Assembly (NCBI RefSeq): GCF_000247815.1
Contig: NC_021675.1
Location: 69,232,051 to 69,296,050, forward strand
Length of the DNA: 64,000 nt
Source: Ficedula albicollis
Lineage: Eukaryota; Chordata; Aves; Passeriformes; Muscicapidae
Direction of reading: 5' to 3'
Part shown: positions 36,248 to 50,094 of the stretch, piece by piece
How positions within the stretch are numbered: position 1 is the first letter of the stretch
Layout of the letters: each line of letters opens with the position of its first letter
The notes under the pieces: model-generated
The model's input: the letters and a program-made list of their open reading frames with translations, nothing else
Told to the model about the DNA's origin: nothing
The model's database searches: none
Translations under genes and position numbers: made by a program

Positions 36248-37665
36248 ATCTGCTGGCCCATGAGCAGATAATGTGTGCCAGGAGATCAGGGGCACTGCCC
36301 CACCCGGCTGCAGCAGATGGGACAGAACACACATTGCTGGACACATCAACCCAGCACAGCCACACTGGGCTGGCTTTTCCTCATTCTTTCCAAAAAAACA
36401 ACAACAAAGGAGTGTGTAAATAAAATATCATCAGCTAGGAAAAAAATGCTGATGATTGGAAGTGAAACTTGCCATTGAAAGTGGAAAATAAATGTGGTGC
36501 ACTCAGAAGCATCTAGACTTAAGAGACTGAGTCACTTTTATGCTAATATATCCTCACCACCTCCCCAGTGGATACGAAAAATGGTTTTATTTAGTGTAAT
36601 TGATGTTTATGATAAAAGCATTTCCATATTCTCTGTGTACATACACAGTTACTCAGAAAGAAAACTTATTTTTCTCTCCTTTTTTTGTTTTCCATAAATT
36701 GTTCCTTGTTTTCTCTTTGGGAAGTGTGGTTTTCATGCAAAGCAAGCAGCAGTACCTGCTCAGGTGTGTAAAGGCAGAGGTTGGCTCACACAGGGACCAC
36801 ACTTCCATCACCCTTGTCCCTGGTCACCTGTGGCTGGTGATGTGGCACCCATTGACTCTCACTGATGAGGTGCAGAGTTTCATTTTTTCCTGTCCTTCTC
36901 CTCCTCTTTCTCCTCCTCCTTAATGACTCTGAGCTAAGAAGAAAATGGTTCCAGTTACTGGAGGGCTGTTGCTCTGATCTGAGCTGCTGTTCAATAGACG
37001 CCCAAAATGCATCATTAAGCTGCAGGAAAATCAGCTCCAAAGGAAATAAATAAAAATCTGACAGCTGTTCTGATCTCTGGGAGGGCTGGCTGTGAGCATT
37101 CCCATATCAGAGCCCACTGATCCTGATCCCTCCTGATGTTTTGTGTCTCTCAGGTGTGGCTGGCTCAGGTCTCTCCCTAGTCAGGAGTTTTGGGCCACAC
37201 CAGGACCTCTCCTTCCCTCTCTGCCTCCTTTCAAAACCTTGGTGGTGCTCAGAGTACTCTCCATCCATGCAGGGATTGGGAAAATCTTCCATTCCCAAAT
37301 TTCTTCCCCAGTATCCAAATTATCTCTCACCTCACAACATCAATAGATCTGCTCCAGGCCACCACCCTCCTCCACTCCTACAATAACAACCTAGAAATCA
37401 TTAAAATTTGCATGATTTGTGGTCTCCTTGCATCAAGAAATCCACGAGCACCTCTGCCCTTGCCCTGGCACTGAGGTGGAATGAGGCCAGAGGATAAAGC
37501 AGAGCCAGGGACTGGAAAGACACCTTGTGTTTCAGGGCACTGAAGGACCTGCTGGAGAGCTAATTTTGACATGGACGTCACAAAATCCCACCAGATTAAA
37601 CCAGAGACCCCCCAGAGGGTCGAGCTCCCTGCCAGGTACATGAGAGGGATTTCAACATTTTGATT
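36248..37665. other. Intergenic sequence, nothing recognised
   Basis: It begins with a small hairpin ATCTGCT/AGCAGAT (36,248-36,269) directly after the C run. The rest is unique sequence with a TCCTCCTCTTTCTCC-rich patch near 36,895-36,922. Confidence 0.45.
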
Positions 37666-37667
37666 GC

Positions 37668-37755
37668 ATCCCACAGAGAATGACAGAAAATCTCCATTTG
37701 GAAGGGATCCAGAAGGATCATCGAGTCCAGCTCCCTGCCCAAAGCCATCAGCGAA
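37668..37755 (-). mobile_element. CR1 LINE 3' end, short and old
   Basis: GAATGACAGAAAATC, TTTGGAAGGGATCC and CGAGTCCAGCTCCCTGCCC fit a reverse-oriented CR1 3' end. Confidence 0.6.
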
Positions 37756-38254
37756 GAAAGCTGAATAATCACATGTGAAGGGACAAAATTGAGAGCAGAT
37801 TCATCAGAAAGTGCCTATGTCAGGGGAAAAAAAAATTAAAAATCCAGCAAAGAGTATCTTTGCCCTTCCATGAATGATTCAAACTATGCAGAGAAGCTGC
37901 CAAATTTTTCATATGGCTGATACTACCAGGGGTTTTAACTGCCTGGAAAAGGGCCAGTGCTATGATCAAGCATCTAAAACTTGTGTTTGGTCAGAGCAGC
38001 AGCACTTGTGGCTCTCAAAAGCAAACAGCCTCTACCAGGCAGGCACGGGGCTCCAGAGGGGCTGCCACCACCCATGTCCCCCTGGCAAGAAGAGACGTGA
38101 AATGAAAAAAGAAAAACACTCTTTTTAACGGTGGGAGCAGGGACTGTCATTCCACGGCTCAGGAGCTGCTGCATTACTGAAAGTAGTGAGTTTGTGAAAG
38201 AAAGAGAAGCTTTTTAAACAGGCAGAGAGTGATAAGACAATGGGGATGGTCCAA

Positions 38255-38592
38255 AACTAAAAGAGGAGAGATTTAAATTAGGTATTGGGAAGGAATTGTT
38301 CCCTGTGAGGGTGTGAGGCCCTGGCACAGGGTGCCCAGAGAAGCTGTGGCTGCCCCTGGATCCCTGGCAGTGCCCAAGGCCAGGCTGGATGGGGCTTGGA
38401 ACACCCTGGGGGCTGGATGGGGCTTGGAACCAGAGAAGCTGTGGCTGCCCCTGGATCCCTGGCAGTGCCCAAGGCCAGGCTGGATGGGGCTTGGAACACC
38501 CTGGGATAATGGAAGGTGTCCCTGCCCATGGCAGGGTGGGACTGGATGGTCTTTAAGGTCTTTTCCAACTGCGAAATCTGTGATTCTGTGAA
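38255..38592 (+). mobile_element. CR1 LINE 3' fragment with internal duplication
   Basis: TTTAAATTAGGTATTGGG and CTGGCACAGGGTGCCCAG, then the AGAAGCTGTGGCTGCCCC...GGCTTGGAACACCCTGGG block twice (starting 38,339 and near 38,433), and a TGTGATTCTGTGA end. Confidence 0.85.
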
Positions 38593-38979
38593 AATTTCTC
38601 ACTGAAATGTGGAGTAAGAACACCTGCCCAGTGAAAAACTGCATTTCTTCCTGGTGGTATTTCCATCCAGCAGCTCATGTGCCTGGCATTGACTTCAGAG
38701 CCCCTTCCGAAATCCCATCCTCTCCCTAAATTACCTTGCCATTTGCTCTCTCTTCCTTTCCCAGCCCAGGGTGAGTTGGGCTGAGTCCCTTCAGTCAAGG
38801 AGAACATCCCAGCTGTGCCAGAGCAGGGCTGAGCAGCGCTGAGCCTCCTTCTCTCCGGCATTTCCCCGCGGAATTCTCCCTCCTGGAGCAACAGGCGTGG
38901 CTGCAGTGACGCTGCTGCATAGCGAGGACATGACCCTGCTCGGGCTGAGGGAACGGCAGGAGGGTGGGACTGCAGGGCT

Positions 38980-40285
<1,306 letters not shown>

Positions 40286-40507
40286 ATATATTACAAGTTA
40301 TATTCTATATAATTATACATAATTATATTATTTTATTACTATATTATTATTTTATTATATTATAATCCTTAAAATGTGTCACTATTTTAGATCAAAATAT
40401 ATTTATATATTTATATATAAAAATATATATAAAGAATATGAGTCTGTGTATATACTATGGAAGTTTATTTTTATATATGTATCTATATATATACATGATT
40501 TTTTTCT
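40286..40507. repeat. AT-rich low-complexity block (TA/TTA-rich)
   Basis: Dominated by ATATAT, TTATTA and TATATAAA motifs. It would be a natural continuation of the (TA)16 at 39,059-39,090 if the material between were removed. Confidence 0.85.
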
Positions 40508-40509
40508 CA

Positions 40510-41770
40510 AGGATTTTCAGTTCAAGCAAACAAAACCATGACTCAGCTGCAGTGACAACAGAGACAAAATCCAGATAAAATCCACCCTCTTCCACCCACC
40601 TCTGACTTGTCACTGTCTACTCTCTAGCCACCCTCAGTGCAGGTTACCTGAGAGGACAGGTTCTCTGCAAGGGGGATGCCTTAGTGCTTCTTTTTGTGAA
40701 GTGGGGTTTGGTGAAGTGTTCCAAAAAGGCTTTTCCACCTAAAAACATGGTCCAAAGAGGTGCAGGACAGAAGTGGGTTTGAGCAGAAGAGCCATTCCCT
40801 GCTACGACACACACAAAACATCCGACATCTCCGGACAGGATCCAGGCAGCAGAGAAAGTTGACCTAAAACTATTCCTCATCTGAAAATGTTTTAGAGGGA
40901 AAAGTTGTCATTGCTCTGCCCTGATTGTGCTGAAAGCCTGGCCCAGTTAGAGCCAATTGTGTCAGAAGGCAGCTTGATGTTCCTGTTCTTCAGGGATGGG
41001 GAAGTTTTTTTGTTGTTTAAAAGTGGAGGCAGAAGTGTTTCCTCGGGCTCAGCATCATGGAAGAGTCGTGGAAAACCTCCCTGCCTTTCCCAGCCATCCT
41101 GTCAGAAGCACGTGGAATTAAATTGATGCTTTCATGGAGAGGGCAGCAGAAATTAAAGGATCAAAGCTCTCAGGTTGTCCCTAAGGCTGGGCAGAGAAGG
41201 AAGATGTCAGGGCTGAGATGGAAGGAGGTGAGGAGCAGGATGGGACCGACAGGCAGGACATGGGGGGGTCACCTCAGACATCCTCAAAACAGAGTCTGGA
41301 TCTATCCTCACCCTCACATGTCCAGCTCAGGCTCTGGCTTTGCTGGCACAGAGATCCAATGAACCATCTCAGGGCATCAGTAAATCCACTGCCACACCAA
41401 GACCCTGCCCAGCCTGTGGTCCCTCAGCAGGACAGCACTGAGAGCAGAAATCCGTGCAGGAGCAGAGATTCCACGGTGAGACGGACTCTCCTGCTCACCC
41501 TACAAAGGGGTGCCAACTGGTGATGAAGGAGGAGAACACTCCACAACAAGATCCTTGCTGAGGCACAGTTTTCTGACTGCAAATGGCACCAAGACCCAGT
41601 GCAGCCCCAGCTCTGCAAAGAGGCCAAAATACCCCCTGTGCCATGTTATGTGACAGCTGGGAACACAACCACCATCCTCCCCACGAGCACTGGGGTGTCT
41701 GATGATGCCTTGGGTTTTTTTGGCTTTTGTATTTTTCAGATTCTCTGCTGCCTGGTATGCAACTCTGACA
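40510..41770. other. Intergenic sequence, nothing recognised
   Basis: Unique sequence with no CR1 or LTR signature noticed and no convincing exon. Confidence 0.45.
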
Positions 41771-41775
41771 CTTCA

Positions 41776-42135
41776 TGTTAGGTGTCAGTAAGTTCTCTTC
41801 ACAGGATGGTTGGACAAAACAATCCCTTCCCAGCTGGAGACAACCAGTACCCAAAAAGTATAAGCAATGGCAAAGGGAAGGGGGAAAGCCAGGGGGCTGA
41901 GGCTTCATGATTTGGAGCTGTAACTGGACAATTGATCCCAGTATCTAGATCAACCAAAACTTATAAAACCGTAAAAACTCATGACCAGGATCCATCTTGG
42001 ATCCATCCTGGGTGTAGCCCCAGCCAGGCTCTTGCATTGCCCAAGGTGGATCCTTTTAAGGCCTTTCAATAAATACCTGTTTTGTCCATTTAACTCTGTC
42101 TAGTCTCTGTTCCATATCAGCCTTTCTAAGCATCA
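41776..42135 (+). mobile_element. Solo LTR (endogenous retrovirus), LTR-f
   Basis: About 360 bp on the + strand, starting TGTTAGGTGTCAG and ending CTAAGCATCA. ACTTATAAAACC serves as TATA box, and CAATAAATACC is the poly(A) signal, followed by a short U5. The type is familiar from passerine genomes. It lies in the intergenic region about 5 kb beyond the SMOX 3' end. Confidence 0.65.
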
Positions 42136-42389
42136 CTGGAAACACCACACCTGGCAAGGAAGCACGAGGTGATGGCCACAGCCAGCACACGTCCCTCCAT
42201 GTGTGGGGGAGGCTCAGATATGCTCAGGTAGCAAGGAAGGGGAAGCAAGGGTCCAGATGAGAGAAGGTGGCAGGGAAGGACTGGATGGGAGTCCGGAGAA
42301 GAGGAGATGAGGAGACACTCGTCAGGGTCTGCAGCCCAATCTCTGCTCCCTGTGACAGTGACAGGATTCAAGGCAAGGGCTGGAGCTGG

Positions 42390-42640
42390 GCCAGGGGAGG
42401 TTTATTGTGGGTATCAGGGAAAGGTTCCTCATCCAAAGGGTGCTGGCACTGCCCAGGCTCCCCAGGGAATGGGCACAGCCCCGAGGCTGCCAGAGCTCCA
42501 GGAGGGTTTGGGCAGCACTGCCAGGGATGCTCAGGGTGGGATTGTTGGGGTGTCTGTGCAGAGACAGGAGCTGCACTGGATGATCCTGGTGGGTCCCTTC
42601 CAGCTCAGGATATTCCATGATTCCTGGCTTTTGCAGGAAT
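42390..42640 (+). mobile_element. CR1 LINE 3' fragment
   Basis: AAAGGTTCCTCATCCAAAGG, CTCCCCAGGGAATGGGCAC, GATCCTGGTGGGTCCCTTCC and CAGGATATTCCATGATTCC define a distinct CR1 subfamily end, also seen near 53,770 and 60,680. Confidence 0.8.
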
Positions 42641-43403
42641 CTCGTTCCTCCCACACAGGAGCACAATGGTTGTCCTCACTAAAATTCAACCCATTAGCCC
42701 AGGGAACAGGAGTGTGACCAGAACGAGCAAAGATTTCTGCCCGTATTTACGAGCACAAGCACATCCAGCTGTTACCAAGACGGTCTGAACATCCCCAGGT
42801 CAGGAAGGAAACATCCATTTGGATTTTGAAGCAGGAGGGAAGCGTCCATTGGGACTTTGAATGGAGTTACCTGCAAGCAGGGACACCCAGAGCTTGCAGC
42901 TGTGTTGCGAATTAAGCCAGGCAGGGCAGGGGAGGAGAGGTTTGCTTTGCTGTCCCTGCGCCGGAGTTTCCTGGAGTTTTACAGCCCCCAGCTGGTGACT
43001 CGGAGCACAGCCCTGCTGTAAATCCGTGTTTCCATCTCAGCAGGCCTGAGTGCTCTCTCTCCTGGCCAAACCATCATCTGCACCCATCCACGTCACCCAC
43101 AGCAGCCAAAACTCCTTCCCTGAGCATCCCAAATCCCCTCCCAGTTCCTGGCATCTACCAGCTCAGCCCTCACCCCCTGCCCAGCCAAACATGACATATT
43201 TAGCTCCAGTATTTTCATTTTTTTTAAATCTCCCTCCTTATAAATCAACTTTCCCAGCCCCTGAATCCCTGCCTCTGCTGTTGTTACTCTTGGCAGTGCT
43301 CGATTGTCAAATTCCTGACAAATGGCCCCAAGGCAGCCACCTTGGCCAGGGCCACACTGCCCATGAGAAAACAGGCACTGTTCCTCCTTCTCCAAGCAAA
43401 ATT

Positions 43404-43445
<42 letters not shown>

Positions 43446-44100
43446 CTGTTCTCCCACTCGTACGTGTCACTCATTGGCACTCCAGGTATGGAAACAGAAC
43501 CCACTGATAAAGGATCCTATCTGTGCTCATCCTCTGTGCTCCCACTGCTCTTCCTTCACATACCGTGTGTCATTTCACAGCTATTTCCTCCAAGTGTCCA
43601 ATTCTTACTATTGCTAGAGAATATTTTCGTGCCACGAGATGGCAGCACAAAATCACCTTTCCCTGGGTGTGCTCAGCTTGCAGACGGTGCTCCAGACCCT
43701 GTATCACAGAACAGTCAGTGGTCTCACCTCAGGGGCAGCTCCAGGAGGAGAAAATATCCAACCTTTCAAATGCAGAGCCAGAACTCACGTTTTCCATCAC
43801 TTCAACCATCTGCAATTCCAGGACCCGCTCACTGCCAGCGCTGATGTTCCACTGAGTTTATCTCACAATCTCCCAGTGGCTCTCAGCCCCCTTTTCTGCT
43901 CTGGGTCTGTTTTTGCAAATAAATCAGCACCAGGGGAATTCCCCGGGGCACTAAGCCCCATTCCTTACTCTATTTTACAATCAGAATCCCCTGGAACAGC
44001 CTGGCTGGTGCCCACTTGCACAGTTCAGAGCCCAGTATGGATCCTGAGACACTCCTGTCGAGGGGAAAGGGCTGAACTCTGCAAACATCCACAGCTCTGT
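42640..44100. other. Intergenic sequence with a T39 run
   Basis: Unique sequence. A T39 homopolymer lies at 43,407-43,445. The frames through it (264 codons on +) are not supported by any domain. Confidence 0.5.
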
Positions 44101-44139
44101 GCCAGAAAATCCTGCTGGAGGCATTGAAGGTGCTGGTGC

Positions 44140-44240
44140 CGAGTCTGGATGGTCCCCTCTGTGCATGGACAACCCCAGGTCAGGGCTGGATGAGAGTTTA
44201 GAGCTCTTTTCCAACCTTAATTCAGTGATTCTGGGATTGG
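44140..44240 (+). mobile_element. Probable CR1 3' end beside a poly-C run
   Basis: GATGAGAGTTTAGAGCTC, TTTTCCAACCTTAATTCAG and TGATTCTGGGATTGG resemble a diverged CR1 terminus. Confidence 0.5.
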
Positions 44241-44244
44241 CTGC

Positions 44245-44245
<1 letters not shown>

Positions 44246-44296
<51 letters not shown>
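44246..44296. repeat. Poly-C run (51) flanked by an 8-bp direct repeat
   Basis: TGGCTGCA occurs immediately before (44,238-44,245) and immediately after (44,297-44,304) the C51 tract. Removing one repeat plus the C run gives a smooth sequence. Confidence 0.95.
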
Positions 44297-44479
44297 TGGC
44301 TGCATGGTGACACTGACAGGGTTCTGCTCACCACAGATTTGGGCAAGGAGGGGTGTTCAGGCAGTAGCCAGGACCTGTAATTCCACCAATCTCCTGGTGC
44401 AAGAGGGGCTCTGAGCATCCATTTCAGCTTTTTTTTTAAAAAAACCCTCTTTTTAAAAGCATTTCTTGCCATTGAGTTC

Positions 44480-44712
44480 AAGGAACAGAACCCCAGAATT
44501 GTTTAGGTTGGGAAATTCTGAGACCATTGAGTCCAACCGTTCCCCCAGCACTGCCAAGGCCACCACTGACCCATGTCCCCAAGCTGTCCCCAAGTGCCAC
44601 ATCCACATGGCTTCTAAGTCCCTCCAGGGACAGGGACACCACCACTGCCCTGGGCAGCCCGTGCTGGGATTGGACAATCCTTTCCATGATGAATTTTTTC
44701 CTAATAATATTC
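44480..44712 (-). mobile_element. CR1 LINE 3' fragment
   Basis: Reverse orientation: CCCCAGAATTGTTTAGG, TTGAGTCCAACCGTTCCCC, CCACTGCCCTGGGCAGCC, and TTTTTTCCTAATAATATTC. Confidence 0.8.
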
Positions 44713-45331
44713 TAAATAAAATTTTGTGGATGATTTCTGCTGGATCACCCAGGAAAGGGGCAGCCAGGGACAGCCATGCCTGTTCCTCCATGGCACCATC
44801 ACCCAGGGGTTTCAGAGCCCCACCTCTGCCTGCACCCTGCTGTCCCTTCCCTGCTGTCCTCCCCACACAGCCAGCCAGGAGGGGCAATCCCTAATTAATT
44901 CTGAGTAATTAGATGCCTCTTGCCCTCCCAGCACCCCCACCTGCTTTCTACTAACCTTCAGGTGGGCACAGCTGGAATGAAGATGCCACAGGCCTTGGAG
45001 AGGGGAGAGCAGTGTGGAGGTGACACCACCTCAGCCATGGTGACACCACCTCTCCCTGTCACATGCTCAGGGTGGCCTTTGCTGCTAATTTTAAACACCC
45101 CTTAGTAAACAGCTGCTAAATTTAGTGTCTCTGGAACACGAGCATCATTTTAAAGGCTGGATGGCTGCTGAGTGATGGCAGCAGAGGAGTGAGGGGGACT
45201 GGCCTGACACAGATCCCTGCTCAGCAAAGCCAGACACCATCATCACTCTGTCTGCACAGAGCAGAAAAGGGGGCTCTGAAACTCTGACCACCAGCACAGC
45301 AGCTTCCCTTGCATTTCCTGTGATGAAGAAG

Positions 45332-45690
45332 CCACAGAATCATTTAGGCTGGAAAAGACATCTGAGGTCATCAAGTGCAGCCTGTGACTTGTCACCCAGA
45401 GCAGGGATCTGAGTGCCACATCCATTTGTTCCTTGGACACCTCCAGGGATGGGGACTCATCACCTCTCTGTGCAGCCACTTCCAGTGTCTGACCACACTT
45501 TCAGTGGGAATTTCTTCCTGAATTTCTTCACTGAAGAGAAAAAGCAACTCCTTGTGTTTTCCCGTGTTGTAGCCTCATATGCCCAAAGGATTTGGTTTTC
45601 TCCTCAGATTCCACTTTGCAATAGATCTGGCTGCTGGGAAATCAGCTCTGGCTCCTTGAGGTTGAGCTCTGAGTGACTGAAGCTGGACAG
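45332..45690 (-). mobile_element. CR1 LINE 3' fragment
   Basis: Reverse orientation: CACAGAATCATTTAGGC, TGGAAAAGACATCTGAGG, CACCTCCAGGGATGGGGAC, then TTTCTTCCTGAATTTC. Confidence 0.8.
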
Positions 45691-45980
45691 TTTTTATCTC
45701 TCTTCAATCAAGTGTGCTGTGCTCTCCTCCCTCAGCCCAACTGCCTCTCAACTCAGTAACAGCATGAAAAGAGATAAAATGGAAGAAAAACACCAATAAA
45801 TCCAACATACCAGCATCCTTCCCAGCTCTCCAGCAGCCAGGAAGGCATCCCACCTCCACACCACAGCAGGGAATCAGCACAGCTCAGCTGAGCTTGGAGA
45901 GAACCAGACAAAGTCGGTGTCTCCTCTGCAGACATTTATCTTGGGACACACTGACTCACCCTCTGGGGGGGGGATTTTCC

Positions 45981-46166
45981 TCTCTCTCTGTCCCTTCAGC
46001 TCCCCTCTGCAACTCATTTATCGACACAACTCCCACCCCACACGTCTCTCTCTGTCCCTTCAGCTCCCCTCTGCAATTCATTTATCGACACAACTCCCAC
46101 CCCACGCACTGTCCCTTCAGCTCCCCTCTGCAACTCATTTATCGACACAACTCCCACCCCACACGC
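45981..46166. repeat. Three-copy minisatellite (64- and 57-bp spacing)
   Basis: The unit CTGTCCCTTCAGCTCCCC...TTATCGACACAACTCCC recurs at 45,988, 46,052 and 46,109 with one or two differences. The (TCTC)n lead is missing from the third copy. Confidence 0.9.
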
Positions 46167-46599
46167 GCAGAGAGGGAGGGAGGCTTCACGTGGGGCAGCA
46201 GATGCCAAAGCAGCACATCCCTCACTCCTCACGTGGAGCTCTGGCCAGCAGCCAGCCAGATGGAGAAATGGAATGCAGGGAGATAAGGCAGTGGCTGAAC
46301 GCCCGTGGTCTTCACCCTGAAAACTTTTATTTTTGGAAACTGTTTAGATATCTTTAAACTATGCTGATGGCTACATCGTGTTCACTTGACTTTAAAGAAG
46401 CACATGATTTATCTCTCTGAGTAAATAAAAAAAAAAAAAGAAAGTTTTTTCTCGTTCCTGATGGCAATTTCCACATGATCCAGACAAAACCTTGGGAGTC
46501 ACTAACATCTGGATGTAATGACACACATCTGCACATCCAGGGGCAGCTTGGATGGGGGGAGTGCTTCTGTTACACTGGAGGACACACAATTAAAGCATA

Positions 46600-46825
46600 A
46601 GGCAACAAAAGCATATCCTGAGTTGGGAGGGACCCACCAGAATGCTCAATTCTGAGAATCTCAAATTTGAGAATCCTCAAATCCCACTCCTGCTCCTGCA
46701 CAGGGCATCCCAAGAATCCCACCCTGTGCTGAGAGTGTTGTCCAAACACTCCATGAGCGCTGGGGCAGGGACCACACTGACCACAGCACTGTCAGCTCTG
46801 CCCTAACCAGACCTCTCTGGTCAGG
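46600..46825 (-). mobile_element. CR1 LINE fragment (diverged)
   Basis: GAGTTGGGAGGGACCCACC, CCTGCACAGGGCATCCC and CCAAACACTCCATGAGCGC fit a reverse-oriented CR1 of the subfamily seen at 42,390. Confidence 0.65.
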
Positions 46826-47014
46826 ACTGTACTGCTGGCAGAGGAAATCTCCACTTCAGAAGAGATTCTTCCATACAAACACCATTTGTGTAATGTGTTT
46901 CTGACCTATTTCCAACCTGTTTTCCTTCTACTCCAAATTTTATAGGAAGAGGAAAAAAATGTAATGTTGAATAAAAGAGTTGGAACTTAGCAAGTGAAGT
47001 GTCCAGGAAGTACC

Positions 47015-47365
47015 ACAGCATCCAGTCTTTTTATTACAACATTTATTTTAGTATAGAAGGCACTTACAATACAGAAAGGAAAAAGAAACAAAACAAACAT
47101 GATAGGCACCAAAAGTGAAATTAGAATTAAAATGACAGAGAAACAGTTTACCAGACCAAAAGGAGCACCCTTCCCTGTTAACAATACAGCACATGGAAAC
47201 GAAGCTATTGATGACTAACATTTTTAACAATTAGGGCTTTTTCTTTTTATTTCTTTTTAATAGAAAAGATAAAAGGCTGTTCTACTGCGAACTGCAATAA
47301 AAGAGAACCCCTCTCCTCAGAGCTGCAGGAGGATGTGGGAGGTGTGGGGGTCAGGCAGGGCTCCC
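47015..47365 (-). other. SMOX: SMOX 3'UTR
   Basis: The sequence after the stop on the - strand becomes A/T-rich and contains three AATAAA hexamers (47,247-47,252; 47,042-47,047; 47,030-47,035). The two distal ones, 12 bases apart, are the likeliest cleavage signals, giving a 3'UTR of about 350 bases. No repeat is visible in it. Confidence 0.7.
47030..47047 (-). terminator. SMOX: SMOX polyadenylation signals (paired AATAAA)
   Basis: Two AATAAA hexamers on the - strand, at 47,042-47,047 and 47,030-47,035, lie about 320-335 bases after the stop codon. The DNA beyond (46,900-47,010) is ordinary intergenic sequence. Confidence 0.6.
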
Positions 47366-47530
<165 letters not shown>

Positions 47531-47591
47531 TCAGCACAACTCACTGGGAAGCAGGTGGGAGGTTAAAAGGAGACAAACTTTCTGTGCCCTC

Positions 47592-47725
47592 CCACACAGG
47601 ATGGTCTGGGACCTGGAAGTTCATCCAGTTCCACCCCCATTCCATGGACAGGGACACCTTCCACTAGCCCAGGTGGCTCCAAGTCCTGCCCCACCTGGCC
47701 TTGGACACTCCCAGGGATCCAGAAC
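47592..47725 (-). mobile_element. CR1 LINE fragment in the last SMOX intron
   Basis: CATCCAGTTCCACCCCC, GGACAGGGACACCTTCC and GGCCTTGGACACTCCC, reverse orientation (the same strand as SMOX). Confidence 0.75.
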
Positions 47726-48450
47726 ATTCATCTGTTATGGAGTGCTGGTTCTCAAAACCCCCACGAGATGCACCACAAGACACCAGTTCCAAAAACCTTA
47801 AACAAACCTGCCCAGAGAACCTGCATGAGGCACAGAGCACTTGCTCTGTTCCATCTCCTCCCTTTGCTTCCCTAAATCACACTTCAGCCTTTTAGGCATT
47901 AAGGGAATTTTTCTTCTGGACAGCAACTTCAGAAGAATAAAGTCACATCTCAAAACTCAGAGGTGGGACACAGCATTGTATCTCTTATACCAACAGTGAG
48001 GTGCTTGCTAGAACTGCAACTTGGGTTTGAGGCAGGAATTTCTGGGAGGATTTCCCTGGGAACTACACAGAAAGATTCCTAAAGCTCCTGCTGGGCTTTC
48101 TTAAGTAGATTTCTGCACTGAATAAAATTATTTCTGCTGGGGCCAGGCCCTGGTGGAGGAAATGGACTGGGCAGCTGCTTGAAGGCTGCATTTTCATCAG
48201 CTTTTGGATTTGGACACATAACCCTGAGTGATGGGGTGAGTTTGGCTTAATGTGTTCCTGAGCTGTGTAACCACCTCCATGTGTGCTCCAGCTCTCCTGG
48301 CTAAATTCAGGAAGTAAATGCAGTGTCTGGGGAGAAAATTCATCATCCCCTGCCAAGGACTGGGCCTCCCTCAGCCTGCACTGCCAGCACAGAAAAATTT
48401 CCTAATATGCACCCCTGACACATTCAGACCTAGATATTAGCAGGGTCATA

Positions 48451-48494
48451 GTAATAATAATAATAATAATCATCATCATCATCATCATCATCAT
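48451..48494. repeat. Compound microsatellite (TAA)n(TCA)n
   Basis: Roughly six TAA units are followed by eight TCA units in the last SMOX intron. Confidence 0.95.
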
Positions 48495-48761
48495 CTTTAA
48501 AACAGATTAGCACGTGCTTTCCTGAGGAATTCTAAACTGGACAATAGGGCTGATGGTCATTAAATGCAGATATCAAGATTCCAAAAGTCACACACGTGCA
48601 GCTCTCGATAAATTCAGGGAGACATGAAGGAATCCCTGAGATGCTGGCATTCCAAATGTTAAAGAAAAAACCAAAAAAAAGGGAGAACACACTGCTGGAG
48701 GCCAAAGCAGGGATTTTCTCTTTGACTCCCTCCCCAGAACCTGCTGCCCAGCGTGCTGTCA

Positions 48762-48971
<210 letters not shown>

Positions 48972-49129
48972 TCAGACTGTGTCCAAGAGGGAAGAGGGCA
49001 GTGCCTGAGCAAGGTGTGGGTGATGGGGATTCTCTCTGATTTATCCATCCTAGCACAGCCCCCAAAGCAGATCTCTCTTCCATTACTGAGTTTTAACTCT
49101 TTATGTAACAGATTTTGCCTCCCTTTTCA

Positions 49130-49312
49130 TGTCAGCTCTTCCATTTTCCAGGGAGGTGAGGGAGTCCCCATCCCTAGAGCTGTCCAAGGAACAGCTGATG
49201 AGGCACTAGGTGCCCAGCTCTGCTTGACAAGGTGGGGATTGGCCACAGGCTTTTGGACTTCATGACCTTGGAGGACTTTTCCTACATAGATGATTCTGTG
49301 GTTTACTCTGGA
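49130..49312 (+). mobile_element. CR1 LINE 3' fragment
   Basis: AGGGAGTCCCCATCCCTAG, GAGCTGTCCAAGGAACAGC, CTTGGAGGACTTTTCC and GATGATTCTGTGG, antisense to SMOX. Confidence 0.7.
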
Positions 49313-50094
49313 AAGGACCGTTAAAATGTTTAAGTTCCTAAAACACTGGGAACCTTGGACACAGCCTGGTTTGAAAACACAAAGCATCTTGTGGTGACAA
49401 GTGGGGAGCCTGGTGCTAATCAAGAACATGACTGATCTCACCAAAATTTAAGGATTTGAGTGCCCAGTCTAAATTGGATGTTTAGGTAGCCTTGTGAGAG
49501 AGAGATGTACCTCCAAAGAAGAAAGAAGGCAAATTTTGTTATGTGGGGGTATGGAAAAAGCTGTCAGAAAGTTCTCAGAACCTGTATTACCTCATTCCAA
49601 CAGCTTCCCATGCAGCTGCCCCCCAAATCCAGCCACAGCCCAGGAGACTCTATTTATTTAATGCACAAGGCATGGAAAGAAGGCTTTTGAGGCTGGAAGC
49701 AGATTTCTAAATATTTCCACTTGCTAAGAGGATGTGGGACCTAGAGGTGAAGAATGCACCCATGACAGGGTCACCATCCTGTCCCCATCCCAAAGACCCT
49801 GAAGAACACTGGACCCAGGACTGCAGCCACCAGCTGGTGGCACAAGAGCCTCAGGTACAAACAGGGAGAGTCACACTTTGCAGATCCTCTTGCTAGGCTG
49901 GTTGTGGCCCATCTCAGTGTCATTGCTTTTGCTGGAGTCTGTGATGGTATCTGGCATGGCAGGAGAGGAACAGGGGGATGTGAAGAATTCCAGTCAAGAG
50001 AATTTCCCTCTGCAGGAGCCAAGATCCCCCTTGAGGCAACATCACATACCCAGACAAGATTCAGCTACTTGGGTTGAGTCTAAAATTTCCACAG

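Noticed and set aside
43050..43844. 264-codon + strand frame with a run of Phe
   Set aside because: Spans the T39 homopolymer; low-complexity composition, no domain, no start context.
45981..46166. Spaced repeats considered as a CRISPR-like array
   Set aside because: Eukaryotic context, only three copies, and the units are contiguous without unique spacers: a minisatellite.
48451..48494. Trinucleotide run considered as a repeat-expansion locus
   Set aside because: Short, compound and intronic; an ordinary microsatellite.
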